From Apibacter adventoris (GTDB taxonomy: Bacteria; Bacteroidota; Bacteroidia; Flavobacteriales; Weeksellaceae), in NCBI RefSeq assembly GCF_002964975.1, contig NZ_PSZM01000037.1, positions 43,091 through 107,090 on the forward strand: a stretch of DNA of 64,000 bases, read 5' to 3'. Shown piece after piece: positions 26,205 to 35,245 of this stretch. Position 1 is the first letter of the stretch, and each line of letters starts with the position of its first letter. A program made the translations under genes and the position numbers. The notes under the pieces were generated by a model. It had not been told where the DNA came from and ran no database searches. It was given only the letters and a program-made list of their open reading frames with translations.

Positions 26205-28391
26205 TTATTTTTGTTGTTGGTTTAATAAATCCCCTCTATAATCTTTAATATCACTATCTTGATATAATGTGGTAAGAAATAAATTAGGAAGTAATTGTGA
26301 ATATTGATTTATTAAATAAGTTCTTAATTGTTTTTTATCTCCTGGCTGTCCTTTCGTAATAGATTTAGTAATAATTACAAATACGCCTGATTTTCCTTCA
26401 ATAGCTTTAGATTTTACTCCCGGTTTTATTCCAAAAGCAGCTCCCCCGACTTTAGGTTCAATCATGCCTGAAATTGAAGGGTTATCAAAACTTATAGTAG
26501 CAGAGCTTTTAGCTGTTTTATATTCTGTAGCAAGTTGATCTAAAGATTTATTGGATGCATTAATTTTTTCAGAAATTTCTTTGCTTAATTTTTCATTTCT
26601 TACAATAGGCTCTAAATCTTTTCTAACTAAAGATGGATGAGCTAAACCTTTTTTAAATAATGAAGATACTCTTACTACAATATAACTTTGGTCACTTGTA
26701 GAAAAAACTTCTGTATCGCCCAATTTTCTTTTAGAATCAAAAGCCCAGTTAATAATATCAGTATCTTTATCTGTACCTAAGCCTTGAAGAGTAGAACCAA
26801 AACGAACAATTCCACTTTGCTGTATAGGTTTGTATTTTGAATTTTTTGCAATATCTTGAAATTCTTTAGAAGATTTACCCATAATTGACTGAATGAATTT
26901 CTGAGATTTTTTTCTTGCAGACTCAGTAGTTTCTTCCGAAGATTTAATTTCTTTAGCTAAATCAGCAAGTTTATATACTGTAGCGAAAGGTTTTCTTTTA
27001 ATAATATTTAATATAAAATATCCTTCCGGAGTTTCAATAATTCCCGTTTTTCCTTCCGGTGAAGTCTCTAAGAAATTTTGTAAAGCTTTATAAGGCGGTG
27101 GAAAGTTTTGAGAAGTAGTTAACTTCATTTCACCCCCGTTTGTAGCAACATTGGGGTCATCTGAGTTTTGTAAAGCTATTTTAGAAAAATCAGAAGGATT
27201 TGCTGAAATTTGAGCTAGTAATTTTTCAGCTTCTTGTTTAGCTTGTTCTTTTGTTCTTTGCTTTTTAGGCTGAATTTGTACATTAGATTCGGTATAAGTA
27301 ATAAGAATATTTCTCGCAACAACAGAATCAGAATTTTTTCTACCTAAGAATTTAGATAGTACATAATAATTTCCTTCTTTATAAGCCGGAGAAATCTGTC
27401 CGTATGAAGCCGTTTTAACCCAATTTTGTATGGCCGGAGATAATTGATTATCTTGTCTGTATTGAGAATTAAAAGCTTTATCTACCACTTGTGCATTATT
27501 AAGCTCTGTAATATATAAAGAGTCATTTTTAACAGTTCCGAAAGCTTGTATGGTATCTCCTTCAATGATAGATTTGGAAAGTAAAGAATTAAGAGAGTTT
27601 AAAGTATGTTTTTCATCAGAAGCTGTGGGTCTTCCAGAAAAAAATACATAATCTAAAGTTCTGTTTTCATCAATTTTAAATTTTGATTTGTGCTTTTCAA
27701 TATAAGCTTGTAAATCTTCATCAGTAACTTTTACAGGATGCTGTTTTTGATAAGTATTGTAATCGATTTTCACATAATCAATACTAGCTATATTCACCTG
27801 ATTCTGAGCTAAAATATCTAATTCTTTATTGTTGGTTAACATCCCGATAGAATATGCTCCAAAATATTGTCTATACATAGCTTGATAACCAAAATTTCTT
27901 TTTAAGGCTAACAAAGTTTGATATATTTCCCTATTTTGTGGAGAGGCATTTTGAGTTTCTTCTGCTTTTTGAAATTCCTCTTGAATGAGTTGAGGATTAA
28001 CTTTCCCATTTTTATCCTTAAATCTTGGATCAGAAGCAAAAAAAGGTGAATTTTTAGCTATATCCCAAATCATTTTATCTGTCAGAATAAAGTTAGCCTG
28101 ATTAAACTTTTGTTCAATTAATTTATTTTGAACCAAAGAGCCCCAAACTTGTCCTTCAATTATATTTTCGGGATATTGTCCTTGATACTGAGTATTAAGT
28201 AAATTAAGTTGTCCGTAATATTCTTGTCTGGTAATTCCTTCGCCATTAACTTTTCCCAAGACATTAGGATCTTTATGACCGGATAAGAAGCCCGACACAC
28301 TATTCCATGGAACTAAAAACGCTAATAAACCAAAGGCTGTGGCTCCTATCAATAATCCGGTTTGTTTTCTAATCTCTGTAAGAATAGCCAT
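26205..28391 (-). CDS. PpiD-like membrane-anchored peptidyl-prolyl isomerase/foldase
   Basis: 728 residues. One membrane anchor (about 12-30) is followed by a SurA-N-like chaperone domain (about 40-300) and one clear parvulin domain (about 355-470: R-N-I-L-I-T-Y, S-D-D-P-N-V-A-T-N-G-G-E, T-P-E-G-Y-F-I-L). A second, degenerate parvulin-like segment follows. This PpiD layout is standard in Bacteroidota. It assists folding of exported and outer-membrane proteins at the inner membrane. It is convergent with hemB. Confidence 0.88.
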   Translation of the reverse strand: MAILTEIRKQTGLLIGATAFGLLAFLVPWNSVSGFLSGHKDPNVLGKVNGEGITRQEYYGQLNLLNTQYQGQYPENIIEGQVWGSLVQNKLIEQKFNQANFILTDKMIWDIAKNSPFFASDPRFKDKNGKVNPQLIQEEFQKAEETQNASPQNREIYQTLLALKRNFGYQAMYRQYFGAYSIGMLTNNKELDILAQNQVNIASIDYVKIDYNTYQKQHPVKVTDEDLQAYIEKHKSKFKIDENRTLDYVFFSGRPTASDEKHTLNSLNSLLSKSIIEGDTIQAFGTVKNDSLYITELNNAQVVDKAFNSQYRQDNQLSPAIQNWVKTASYGQISPAYKEGNYYVLSKFLGRKNSDSVVARNILITYTESNVQIQPKKQRTKEQAKQEAEKLLAQISANPSDFSKIALQNSDDPNVATNGGEMKLTTSQNFPPPYKALQNFLETSPEGKTGIIETPEGYFILNIIKRKPFATVYKLADLAKEIKSSEETTESARKKSQKFIQSIMGKSSKEFQDIAKNSKYKPIQQSGIVRFGSTLQGLGTDKDTDIINWAFDSKRKLGDTEVFSTSDQSYIVVRVSSLFKKGLAHPSLVRKDLEPIVRNEKLSKEISEKINASNKSLDQLATEYKTAKSSATISFDNPSISGMIEPKVGGAAFGIKPGVKSKAIEGKSGVFVIITKSITKGQPGDKKQLRTYLINQYSQLLPNLFLTTLYQDSDIKDYRGDLLNQQQK

Positions 28392-28480
28392 TTATATTTA
28401 TTTTATATTTTAGTGTGCGAAATTACGATTTCAAGATGAAAAATAAAAATAATATTTTAAAGATACTCAGTTTTTTAAAA

Positions 28481-28511
28481 CAAAAACCGTCTTAATTTTA
28501 AACTAAGACGG
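28481..28511 (-). terminator. Terminator of the peroxiredoxin operon
   Basis: On the minus strand CCGTCTTA (28504-28511) pairs with TAAGACGG (28487-28494), followed by a T run. It sits 26 bases beyond the stop of the DUF6952-like gene. Confidence 0.8.
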
Positions 28512-28536
28512 ATCTAAATCATAAAATTGAAAAAGG

Positions 28537-28794
28537 TTATTTATCTATGGACCCCAATACTCTTTTCATAAAAGCATTTAATGCTTCTTTTTGAGGCTTG
28601 CCCTCTTTAATCATTTTATTGACTTCTATAGAACCATACATATTTGAAATTATTTCTCCAATTACATCTATTTCTTCATCTTTTAACCCCGGAGCTTCTG
28701 TAAGATTTTCAAGAGTTTCAATAGTCTCATTTATATAATCTTCATCGTTCTCCTCAATAAATTGGACAAGATGTTTAATTACCGGTAACTTCAT
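28537..28794 (-). CDS. DUF6952-like small acidic protein of the peroxiredoxin operon
   Basis: 85 residues, mostly helical and acidic (V-Q-F-I-E-E-N-D-E-D-Y-I). This small protein is commonly found after thioredoxin and peroxiredoxin in Bacteroidota. Its start overlaps the thioredoxin 3' end by 20 bases, so the two are translationally coupled. Function is unknown; a role tied to peroxide stress is inferred from the fixed gene order. Confidence 0.75.
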   Translation of the reverse strand: MKLPVIKHLVQFIEENDEDYINETIETLENLTEAPGLKDEEIDVIGEIISNMYGSIEVNKMIKEGKPQKEALNAFMKRVLGSIDK

Positions 28795-29089
28795 TTACTA
28801 ATTCTTGTAAAGGTTCTAACTTATTGGTTTGTATTTGGTTTACTAATTTTCCATCTTTAAAAGCTGCAAATGTAGGTAAATTGGTTACATTAGCTAGCTT
28901 TCTGGATTCAGGAAATTTTTCCGCATCAGCAATTACAAAAGTGGTATTTTCATTTTCTCCTGCCAATTTCTTAAATTTAGGTTTCATAATTTTGCAATTA
29001 CCACACCAAGAAGCGGCATATTGTACTAATACGACTTTATTATTGTTTATAATTTGATCTAAATTGTCTTGAGTTAATTCTTGCAACAT
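28775..29089 (-). CDS. Thioredoxin-family protein
   Basis: 104 residues with the classical thioredoxin fold. The active site reads W-C-G-N-C-K near residue 29, with Asn-Cys instead of the usual Pro-Cys, and the cis-Pro lies in N-L-P-T-F near 71. The C-G-N-C variant should shift the redox potential. It is encoded 18 bases after a 2-Cys peroxiredoxin and probably reduces it. The same three-gene order recurs in Bacteroidota. Confidence 0.9.
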   Translation of the reverse strand: MLQELTQDNLDQIINNNKVVLVQYAASWCGNCKIMKPKFKKLAGENENTTFVIADAEKFPESRKLANVTNLPTFAAFKDGKLVNQIQTNKLEPLQELVNEVTGN

Positions 29090-29107
29090 AATAAGTAAAT
29101 TATTGAA

Positions 29108-29746
29108 TTAATGTGAAGATAAATAGCTTGAAACGCCTTTTCTATCTGCTTTCATTGCATCTTTTCCTTCTTCCCAGTTTGCAGGGCAAACTTCACCATA
29201 TTTTTGTACATGGGCATAAGCATCAATAAGTCTTAAATATTCTTTAACATTTCTACCCAGAGGCATATCATTAATACTTTCATGAAATACTTTTCCATCT
29301 TCATCTACTAAAAATGTAGCACGATAAGCCACATTGGAACCCTCAAGTATTACAGAATCATAATCTTCATCATATTTTGTAGATTCTATATCTAAAATAC
29401 CTAAAATGTTTGAAAGATTACGTGTTGTATCTGCTAAAATAGGATAAGTAACTCCTTCTATTCCTCCATTATTTTTAGAAGTATTTAACCAAGCAAAATG
29501 TACCTCATTGGTGTCACAAGAAGCCCCAATAATAAGTGTATTCCTTTTTTCAAACTCAGGAAGAGCCTTTTGAAAAGCGTGTAATTCTGTAGGGCATACA
29601 AAGGTGAAGTCTTTAGGATACCAAAATAATAATACTTTTTTATTTTTTTTTGTTGCTTCTTCAAATATATTGATTTTTAGATTTTCACCCATATGGTCCA
29701 TTGCATCTATAGAAATATTGGGAAATTTTTTACCTACTAATGACAT
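29108..29746 (-). CDS. 2-Cys peroxiredoxin (AhpC/TSA)
   Basis: 212 residues. The peroxidatic Cys is in T-F-V-C-P-T-E-L near residue 51, the second Cys is in Y-G-E-V-C-P-A-N-W near 165, and the D-x-x-x-V-A-Y-R-A-T-F-L-V-D stretch is conserved. It reduces H2O2 and organic hydroperoxides. It is the first gene of an operon with thioredoxin and DUF6952-like protein, with a -7-like element upstream. Confidence 0.93.
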   Translation of the reverse strand: MSLVGKKFPNISIDAMDHMGENLKINIFEEATKKNKKVLLFWYPKDFTFVCPTELHAFQKALPEFEKRNTLIIGASCDTNEVHFAWLNTSKNNGGIEGVTYPILADTTRNLSNILGILDIESTKYDEDYDSVILEGSNVAYRATFLVDEDGKVFHESINDMPLGRNVKEYLRLIDAYAHVQKYGEVCPANWEEGKDAMKADRKGVSSYLSSH

Positions 29747-30116
29747 AATTAAAAATTTTATTTTAAATTAAACTTTATTTTCTTTATGCAAATCTATTCA
29801 ACTTAAATCTTTTAATAATAATTACACTATTGTTCTTTCTTATTTTAAAATAAGCATTCTCTATTTATTAAGAATTTTTATTTGTAATAACATTTTTTTC
29901 TATAAGATTTTATAATCTGCAAATGAGTATAGATTTATTTTTTTAATTTCTACTTGCTCTACAGAATTATATAAAACAATTGAGTTAGAAAATTTTTTAA
30001 AGTTAATATCTACTAAATTTAACTTATAGGTTAATTAATGTGTTTGTTAGTGCTAGAAAAATATGTATTCTATAGATGGGATTATATTTACTAACCTTAA
30101 TGAAAATAAAATTTAA
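29747..30116. other. Intergenic region without a recognisable gene
   Basis: 370 bases, about 80% AT. The left part contains a minus-strand TAGATTTG (29789-29796), a -7-like element 43 bases before the peroxiredoxin gene. The rest shows no open frame with coding character and no RNA gene that I can recognise. Confidence 0.5.
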
Positions 30117-30746
30117 TTAAGGAATATTTAAGTATTTATGAGTTTGTAAAGAAATATGCCATTGAGGATTTTTCATAACATAGTCAATAATTTTTGGAGT
30201 CATTTTTTCCCGGTTACTCCATTCAGGTTGTAAATATAACAAAGCATTTTTATTAATTTTCAAAGCTTGTTCTTCTGCAAATTTAAAATCATGTTGATTA
30301 TAAACTATTACTTTTAATTCATGAGCGGAAGCATACACATCTTCTTTAGGTAAAGAAGTTTTTTTAGGGGACAGGCAAATCCAGTCAATTTGACCATTTA
30401 TAGAATAAGCTCCTGAAGTTTCTATGTGTATATTACAACCAGATTCTTTTAACTTTTGCGTAAGTGGGACTAAATTCCACATTAAAGGTTCTCCGCCAGT
30501 TAATACTATTGTTTTTGAAAAAGAAATCGCTGTTTTAACAATATCATCAATTTTTTTTATCGGATGGATATTAGCATTCCAACTTTCTTTCACATCACAC
30601 CAATGACATCCTACATCACATCCTCCAATACGTATAAAGTAGGCGGCTGTACCAGTGTACCTACCTTCGCCTTGAATGGTATAAAAATGTTCCATTATAG
30701 GGAGAGATAATCCCATTTCTAAATTAATATCATTACCTGTCATCAT
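30117..30746 (-). CDS. queE: 7-carboxy-7-deazaguanine synthase
   Basis: 210 residues from the ATG at 30746. A longer frame begins at 30779, but a TACCTTTG promoter element (30769-30776) lies inside it, which argues for the inner start. The radical-SAM cluster motif is C-D-V-G-C-H-W-C (C-x3-C-x2-C) near residue 43, followed by T-G-G-E-P-L near 82 and L-S-P-K-K near 126. It converts carboxytetrahydropterin to CDG in queuosine precursor synthesis. It overlaps nothing and lies 41 bases after nadD on the same strand. Confidence 0.9.
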   Translation of the reverse strand: MMTGNDINLEMGLSLPIMEHFYTIQGEGRYTGTAAYFIRIGGCDVGCHWCDVKESWNANIHPIKKIDDIVKTAISFSKTIVLTGGEPLMWNLVPLTQKLKESGCNIHIETSGAYSINGQIDWICLSPKKTSLPKEDVYASAHELKVIVYNQHDFKFAEEQALKINKNALLYLQPEWSNREKMTPKIIDYVMKNPQWHISLQTHKYLNIP

Positions 30747-30768
30747 TATTAAATTCAAAAACAGCGTG

Positions 30769-30776
30769 CAAAGGTA
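30769..30776 (-). promoter_or_regulatory. Promoter -7 element of queE (decides its start)
   Basis: TACCTTTG on the minus strand, 23-30 bases upstream of the chosen ATG. The predicted transcript start at about 30762 falls downstream of the longer candidate start, ruling that one out if the promoter is used. Confidence 0.55.
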
Positions 30777-30787
30777 CAAAAAATGAA

Positions 30788-31363
30788 TTATTTATAAAGA
30801 TTGCTTCCGTCTATATAATTAAAGACTTCAGGTGAAAGCATGGGATACACATTTTTATTTTCTTTAATCATTTTTCTAATCATGGTAGATGAAATTTCTA
30901 TAATAGGAGCAGAAACTTTTTCTATGTTAGGATGGCATAAAATTGGTTTTTGCGACTCTTTAGTTATTCTAGGATATATTAAAAGTTTGTAGTATTTAAT
31001 AATCTGTTCATAGTTTTTCCATTTATGAAAGGAGAGAAGATTGTCTTGTCCCATTAATAATACAAAATTATGATCAGGATATTTTTCTTTTAAAACTACA
31101 AGAGTATCAATTGTATAAGAAGGTTTTGGAAGATTGAATTCTACATTTGAAGCCTGGAATTTCGGATATTTTTGAATGGCTAAATTCACCATTTCCAGAC
31201 GATGATGATCACCTAATAAAGTTTTTTTTTCTTTAAAAGGATTTTGTGGACTTATAACAAACCAAATTTTATCCAAAGAAGAATTTTCTATAATATAATT
31301 GGCAATAATTAAATGTCCGATGTGTATGGGGTTGAATGATCCGAAAAATAAGCCTATATTCAT
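30788..31363 (-). CDS. nadD: Nicotinate-nucleotide adenylyltransferase
   Basis: 191 residues. G-S-F-N-P-I-H-I-G-H-L at the N-terminus is the nucleotidyltransferase (T/H)xGH motif, V-I-S-P-Q-N-P-F-K near residue 37 and M-G-Q-D-N-L near 103 are conserved, and the C-terminal I-S-S-T-M-I-R is the ATP-binding motif. It adenylates nicotinate mononucleotide before NadE. Length is normal. It is downstream of recJ by 33 bases on the same strand. Confidence 0.93.
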   Translation of the reverse strand: MNIGLFFGSFNPIHIGHLIIANYIIENSSLDKIWFVISPQNPFKEKKTLLGDHHRLEMVNLAIQKYPKFQASNVEFNLPKPSYTIDTLVVLKEKYPDHNFVLLMGQDNLLSFHKWKNYEQIIKYYKLLIYPRITKESQKPILCHPNIEKVSAPIIEISSTMIRKMIKENKNVYPMLSPEVFNYIDGSNLYK

Positions 31364-31396
31364 ATCGTTTTTATTTTATGCAAAAACTTGAATTTA

Positions 31397-33103
31397 TTAT
31401 TCAATAAATTTCACATCTTTTATTTGTAATTGATAAAATGTTTTTCCTTGCCAGTAATTTTCATATAACGAAAATACCATATCAAAAGGATATTTTTCAA
31501 ATTTAGGAAGAAGATGTGCCATTTTGAAAGCTATAGCTTCAAAAGCATTATTAATATTATCCTGAAAAACAATCATTTTTAAATGGCTTTTATCTTTTCC
31601 CATCAGGGTGTAATTTCCGCTGAAAAATATTTTTTTAGATAAAAACAAAGGTCTCATATTTTCCGGACCAAAAGGTTCAAAATATTTAATAAGTTTAAAA
31701 AACCTTTTATTTATAATTTTTAATGATATTTCTTCATCAATTTCTATGGTAGGGATTCTTTGGTTCTGTTTAATATTTTCTTTTACAGTTAGTTCAAATT
31801 TATTTTTAAAAAAAAGAAAATTTTCTTTTTTGATAGATAATCCGGCAGCATACATATGCCCTCCAAATTGTTCTAAATATTCAGAACAATTTTCTAATGC
31901 TTTATAAATATCAAATCCGGGAACACTTCTTGCAGAAGCTACTAAATCATTATTTTTTCCTTCAGTAAAAACTAAAGTAGGACGGAAATATTCTTCTATC
32001 AATCTTGAAGCAACAATACCAATAACGCCCTTATGCCAATTTTTATTAAATACAATTGTAGCATAACTATTTGTTTGTCCGGTTTTGATTATTTCTAATA
32101 AAGCTTCAGATGTAATAGATGTATCTAATTCTCTTCTTTCGTTGTTAAGCTCATTAATCTGAGAATAAATTTTTCTGGATTCTAGCTCATTTTGTGAAAT
32201 GAGCAGGTTTACAGCATTTTGAGCATGACTAATACGTCCTGCTGCATTGATCTTAGGAGCAATTCCAAAAACTATATTACTTACAGAAAATGTTTCCCGT
32301 ATCTCTTTGGGTAAAAAAACTTTAAGTCCTGCGCGAGGGGTTTTTATAAGTTTTTTAAGTCCAAATGCGGTTAATAATCTATTTTCTCCGGTAAGAGGTA
32401 CTATATCGGCTGCATTACTTACAGCAACTAAATCTAAGTATGAGAGAACTTTATCATCAGATATATTTAATCTTTTTGCCAATGCCTGAATTAATTTAAA
32501 ACCTACACCGCAGCCACTTAAATACTTATAAGGATAAGTACAGTCATTTCTTTGAGGATCTAATACGGCATGAGCGTTTGGTATGCAATCATCAGGAAGG
32601 TGATGATCGCAAACAATGAAATCAATTCCTTTATTTTTAGCATAAGAAATTTTTTCATTTTCTTTTATTCCACAATCTAATGAGATAATAAGAGAGTAAT
32701 TATAAGTTTCAGCATAATCAACTCCTACATAAGAGATACCATAACCTTCTTCGTATCGGTCAGGAATGTAAAAGTGTACATTTTTATAAATCGAATGCAA
32801 GAATAAATACATCATTGCTACAGAGGTAGTTCCATCTACATCATAATCTCCATATATTAATATATTTTCTTTGTTTTCAATAGCATGAATTATTCTTTGT
32901 ACAGCCTTTTCCATATCTATCATTAGATAAGGATCATGAAGATGCGATAAAGAGGGTTTGAAAAAATTCTTGGTTTTTTCAAAAGTATCAATTCCTCTTT
33001 GTATAAGTAGGTTTGTAATTTCTACAGGGAAATCTAATTCGTTGGCAAGCTGTAAAGCCTTTTCAACATCTGCTTGAGGGAGTATTAACCAACGATTTTG
33101 CAT
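31397..33103 (-). CDS. recJ: Single-stranded-DNA-specific 5'-3' exonuclease RecJ
   Basis: 568 residues. DHH motifs in order are Y-G-D-Y-D-V-D-G-T-T-S near residue 82, C-D-H-H-L-P-D near 167, the N-A-A-G-R-I segment near 285, and G-H-M-Y-A-A-G of the DHHA1 domain near 407. It is a full-length RecJ with the C-terminal OB domain. It acts in recombination, base-excision and mismatch repair. It is the upstream gene of recJ-nadD-queE. Confidence 0.94.
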   Translation of the reverse strand: MQNRWLILPQADVEKALQLANELDFPVEITNLLIQRGIDTFEKTKNFFKPSLSHLHDPYLMIDMEKAVQRIIHAIENKENILIYGDYDVDGTTSVAMMYLFLHSIYKNVHFYIPDRYEEGYGISYVGVDYAETYNYSLIISLDCGIKENEKISYAKNKGIDFIVCDHHLPDDCIPNAHAVLDPQRNDCTYPYKYLSGCGVGFKLIQALAKRLNISDDKVLSYLDLVAVSNAADIVPLTGENRLLTAFGLKKLIKTPRAGLKVFLPKEIRETFSVSNIVFGIAPKINAAGRISHAQNAVNLLISQNELESRKIYSQINELNNERRELDTSITSEALLEIIKTGQTNSYATIVFNKNWHKGVIGIVASRLIEEYFRPTLVFTEGKNNDLVASARSVPGFDIYKALENCSEYLEQFGGHMYAAGLSIKKENFLFFKNKFELTVKENIKQNQRIPTIEIDEEISLKIINKRFFKLIKYFEPFGPENMRPLFLSKKIFFSGNYTLMGKDKSHLKMIVFQDNINNAFEAIAFKMAHLLPKFEKYPFDMVFSLYENYWQGKTFYQLQIKDVKFIE

Positions 33104-33184
33104 ACTTTACAAAGATACTTAATTTAAATAAGTATAACAATCCATATTTTTTATTATGTTTATATGTGGTTTTTATTTATATTT

Positions 33185-33212
33185 TATAACAAATAATTAA
33201 TTATTTGTTATA
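33185..33212. promoter_or_regulatory. Perfect 28-bp palindrome overlapping a promoter -7 element
   Basis: Positions 33185-33212 are perfectly self-complementary about 33198/33199 (core AACAAATAAT and its complement). A TATATTTG -7 element (33209-33216) overlaps its right end, 19 bases before the lipoprotein gene. This geometry suits a dimeric repressor operator; no T run follows, so it is not a terminator. Confidence 0.5.
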
Positions 33213-33234
33213 TTTGTTTTTAAAATAAATTGAT

Positions 33235-33729
33235 ATGAAAAAAATAATAGGGATTTTATCAATAGTTTTAATTTTTGTTAGTTTAATTTCTTGTAATAAA
33301 CCAACTCCAAGTAAGTTTAATGATGAATTGATGTCTATTTTGAACAGTGCAGATAGTGAATATAATTCTTTTTATTCTCATATAGAGCAGTTTTCAAATA
33401 ATGACAAAAAATCATCTATATCTCAAAAGATAAAAGTAGGTATAGAACAAATGGAAAAAAAGAAGGAAAAAATAAATGGATTAAAGGTGCCTAAAGGGGG
33501 TGAGGAGTTGAAAAATACATGTTTAGACTACGTAAATATTATGATAAATTCCATGAAAGAATTTATTTCAGAAAAAGAATTATCAAAAAGTCAATATGAT
33601 CGAGCGGTTAAAAATATGGAAAATAATGAAGAAAAATTAAATAATGTAAATGAAAAAATAATAGATGAGCAGGAAAATTTTGCAGAAAAAAAGGGTTTTG
33701 AATTTAAAGAAATTCCTCAAAAAAAGTAG
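33235..33729 (+). CDS. Hypothetical lipoprotein, helical
   Basis: 164 residues. The signal ends in S-L-I-S-C-N with Cys near 20. The mature part is highly charged and helical (E-Q-M-E-K-K-K-E-K-I-N and N-M-E-N-N-E-E-K-L-N), probably a coiled-coil bundle. The L-K-V-P-K-G-G-E-E-L-K segment near 83 recurs in small Bacteroidota lipoproteins of unknown function. It is monocistronic, with a striking palindrome over its promoter. Confidence 0.7.
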   Translation: MKKIIGILSIVLIFVSLISCNKPTPSKFNDELMSILNSADSEYNSFYSHIEQFSNNDKKSSISQKIKVGIEQMEKKKEKINGLKVPKGGEELKNTCLDYVNIMINSMKEFISEKELSKSQYDRAVKNMENNEEKLNNVNEKIIDEQENFAEKKGFEFKEIPQKK

Positions 33730-33847
33730 AATTTTTCTTAAAGACATATCTATAAGAGAATGAATATTAAATAAATATTATTTAGTTAAAGACTTTCTTC
33801 TCATTTTCATTGAGAAAAGTTAAAACAAGGATAGATTTTTATTTTAT

Positions 33848-33855
33848 TACCTTTG
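33848..33855 (+). promoter_or_regulatory. Promoter -7 element of pyrEF
   Basis: TACCTTTG, 19 bases before the pyrEF start codon; a good TAnnTTTG match without a clear -33 element. Confidence 0.5.
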
Positions 33856-33874
33856 CTCTATCTAAACTTATAGA

Positions 33875-35245
33875 ATGATCAGTAAAGAAGAATTTTTATT
33901 AAAGGCCTATAAATTAGGCATAATTAAATTTGGAAATTTCACTTTAAAAAGTGGTATACAATCGCCTTTTTATGTTGATTTAAGACCTATTGCTTCAGAC
34001 CCTGAGTTATTGAAAGAATTATCTCAACAACTTTTAAACCTTTTAAAAAAATCTTGTTATGACTTGATTTGTGGTGTGCCTTATGCCGCTTTACCTATGG
34101 CTACTGCTATGTCATTAGATTCAGGTACACCCCTAATTATAAAAAGAAAGGAAAGTAAGGGATATGGTACAAAAAAAATGCTGGAAGGTATTTTTAAATC
34201 AGGACAGACATGTGTTTTAGTAGAAGATGTAATTACCAGTGGAAAAAGCCTAATAGAAACAATTGAGGAGGTAGAAAAAGAAGGATTAAGAATTAAAGAT
34301 ATAGTTGTTGTTTTAGATCGTGAGCAAGGAGGGGTCTCTTTATTAAAAGAAAAAGGATATAATGTTTATAATCTATTTACAATAGAGGAAGTGGTGGATT
34401 TGCTATATAAAAATAACTTATTATCACAAGAAGAATTACAAAATATAAAAAATTTTTTAAAAAGTACCCCTATAGTTACAGCTCAAGTAAAATCTTCAAG
34501 ATTGACTTATGAAGAAAAGGCTGCTTTACAATCTCATCCTGCTGCAAAAAAAATTTTAGAAATAGCAATAAAGAAAAAATCAAATCTTATAGCTTCTTTA
34601 GATGTTTCTACAACTCAGGAAGTTTTACAATTGGCAGAAACAATTGGAGATACTATTGTAGCAGTAAAACTTCATACAGATATTATCAAAGATTTTTCTG
34701 AAGAGTATGTGATAAAATTAAAATCTATAGCCAATAAAAAAAATTTCTTACTCTTTGAAGACAGAAAATTTGGTGATATAGGGAATACTCAACAAATGCA
34801 ATTTGAAGGAGGATTATATAAAATATCAGATTGGGCAGATTTAATTACTTCTCACGTTATAGCAGGAGAGGATAGTTTAAAAATTTTTGACAGCAAGGTA
34901 GGTATAATTACCATTGCAGAAATGTCTTCTAGTGCTACTCTTACAGATGAAAATTATAAAAAAAGAGCAATAGAAATTTCTGAGAATATTTCTAATGTAA
35001 TAGGATGTGTAGCTCAATCAAAACTTCCATCCTCTTTATTATTATTTACTCCCGGAGTTAATTTGAATTCCATTAAAGACAAAAAAGGACAGAATTTTAA
35101 CACTCCTGAAAAAGTTTTTGATAAAAACCATACAGATTTTATTATTGTAGGAAGAGGTATTTATAAGTCTACTGATCCAAAAAAAGAAGCACTTAAATAT
35201 CAAAAATCAGGTTGGGAAGCATATTTAAAAAATATATCAATTTAA
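33875..35245 (+). CDS. pyrEF: Fused orotate phosphoribosyltransferase / OMP decarboxylase (UMP synthase)
   Basis: 456 residues in one frame. The N-terminal OPRT (about 1-190) has F-T-L-K-S-G-I-Q-S-P-F-Y, and the PRPP loop V-L-V-E-D-V-I-T-S-G with acidic pair E117-D118. The C-terminal OMP decarboxylase (about 220-450) has A-S-L-D-V-S, V-K-L-H-T-D-I, and the catalytic D296-x-K298-x-x-D301 in E-D-R-K-F-G-D-I-G-N-T. Domain order and the K-F-G-D-I-G-N-T / W-A-D-L-I-T-S-H sequence resemble the eukaryotic UMPS fusion rather than the usual separate bacterial enzymes. It converts orotate to UMP. Confidence 0.92.
   Translation: MISKEEFLLKAYKLGIIKFGNFTLKSGIQSPFYVDLRPIASDPELLKELSQQLLNLLKKSCYDLICGVPYAALPMATAMSLDSGTPLIIKRKESKGYGTKKMLEGIFKSGQTCVLVEDVITSGKSLIETIEEVEKEGLRIKDIVVVLDREQGGVSLLKEKGYNVYNLFTIEEVVDLLYKNNLLSQEELQNIKNFLKSTPIVTAQVKSSRLTYEEKAALQSHPAAKKILEIAIKKKSNLIASLDVSTTQEVLQLAETIGDTIVAVKLHTDIIKDFSEEYVIKLKSIANKKNFLLFEDRKFGDIGNTQQMQFEGGLYKISDWADLITSHVIAGEDSLKIFDSKVGIITIAEMSSSATLTDENYKKRAIEISENISNVIGCVAQSKLPSSLLLFTPGVNLNSIKDKKGQNFNTPEKVFDKNHTDFIIVGRGIYKSTDPKKEALKYQKSGWEAYLKNISI

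Noticed and set aside
32247..32489. Rightward 80-residue open frame
   Set aside because: It is antisense to the well-supported recJ gene.
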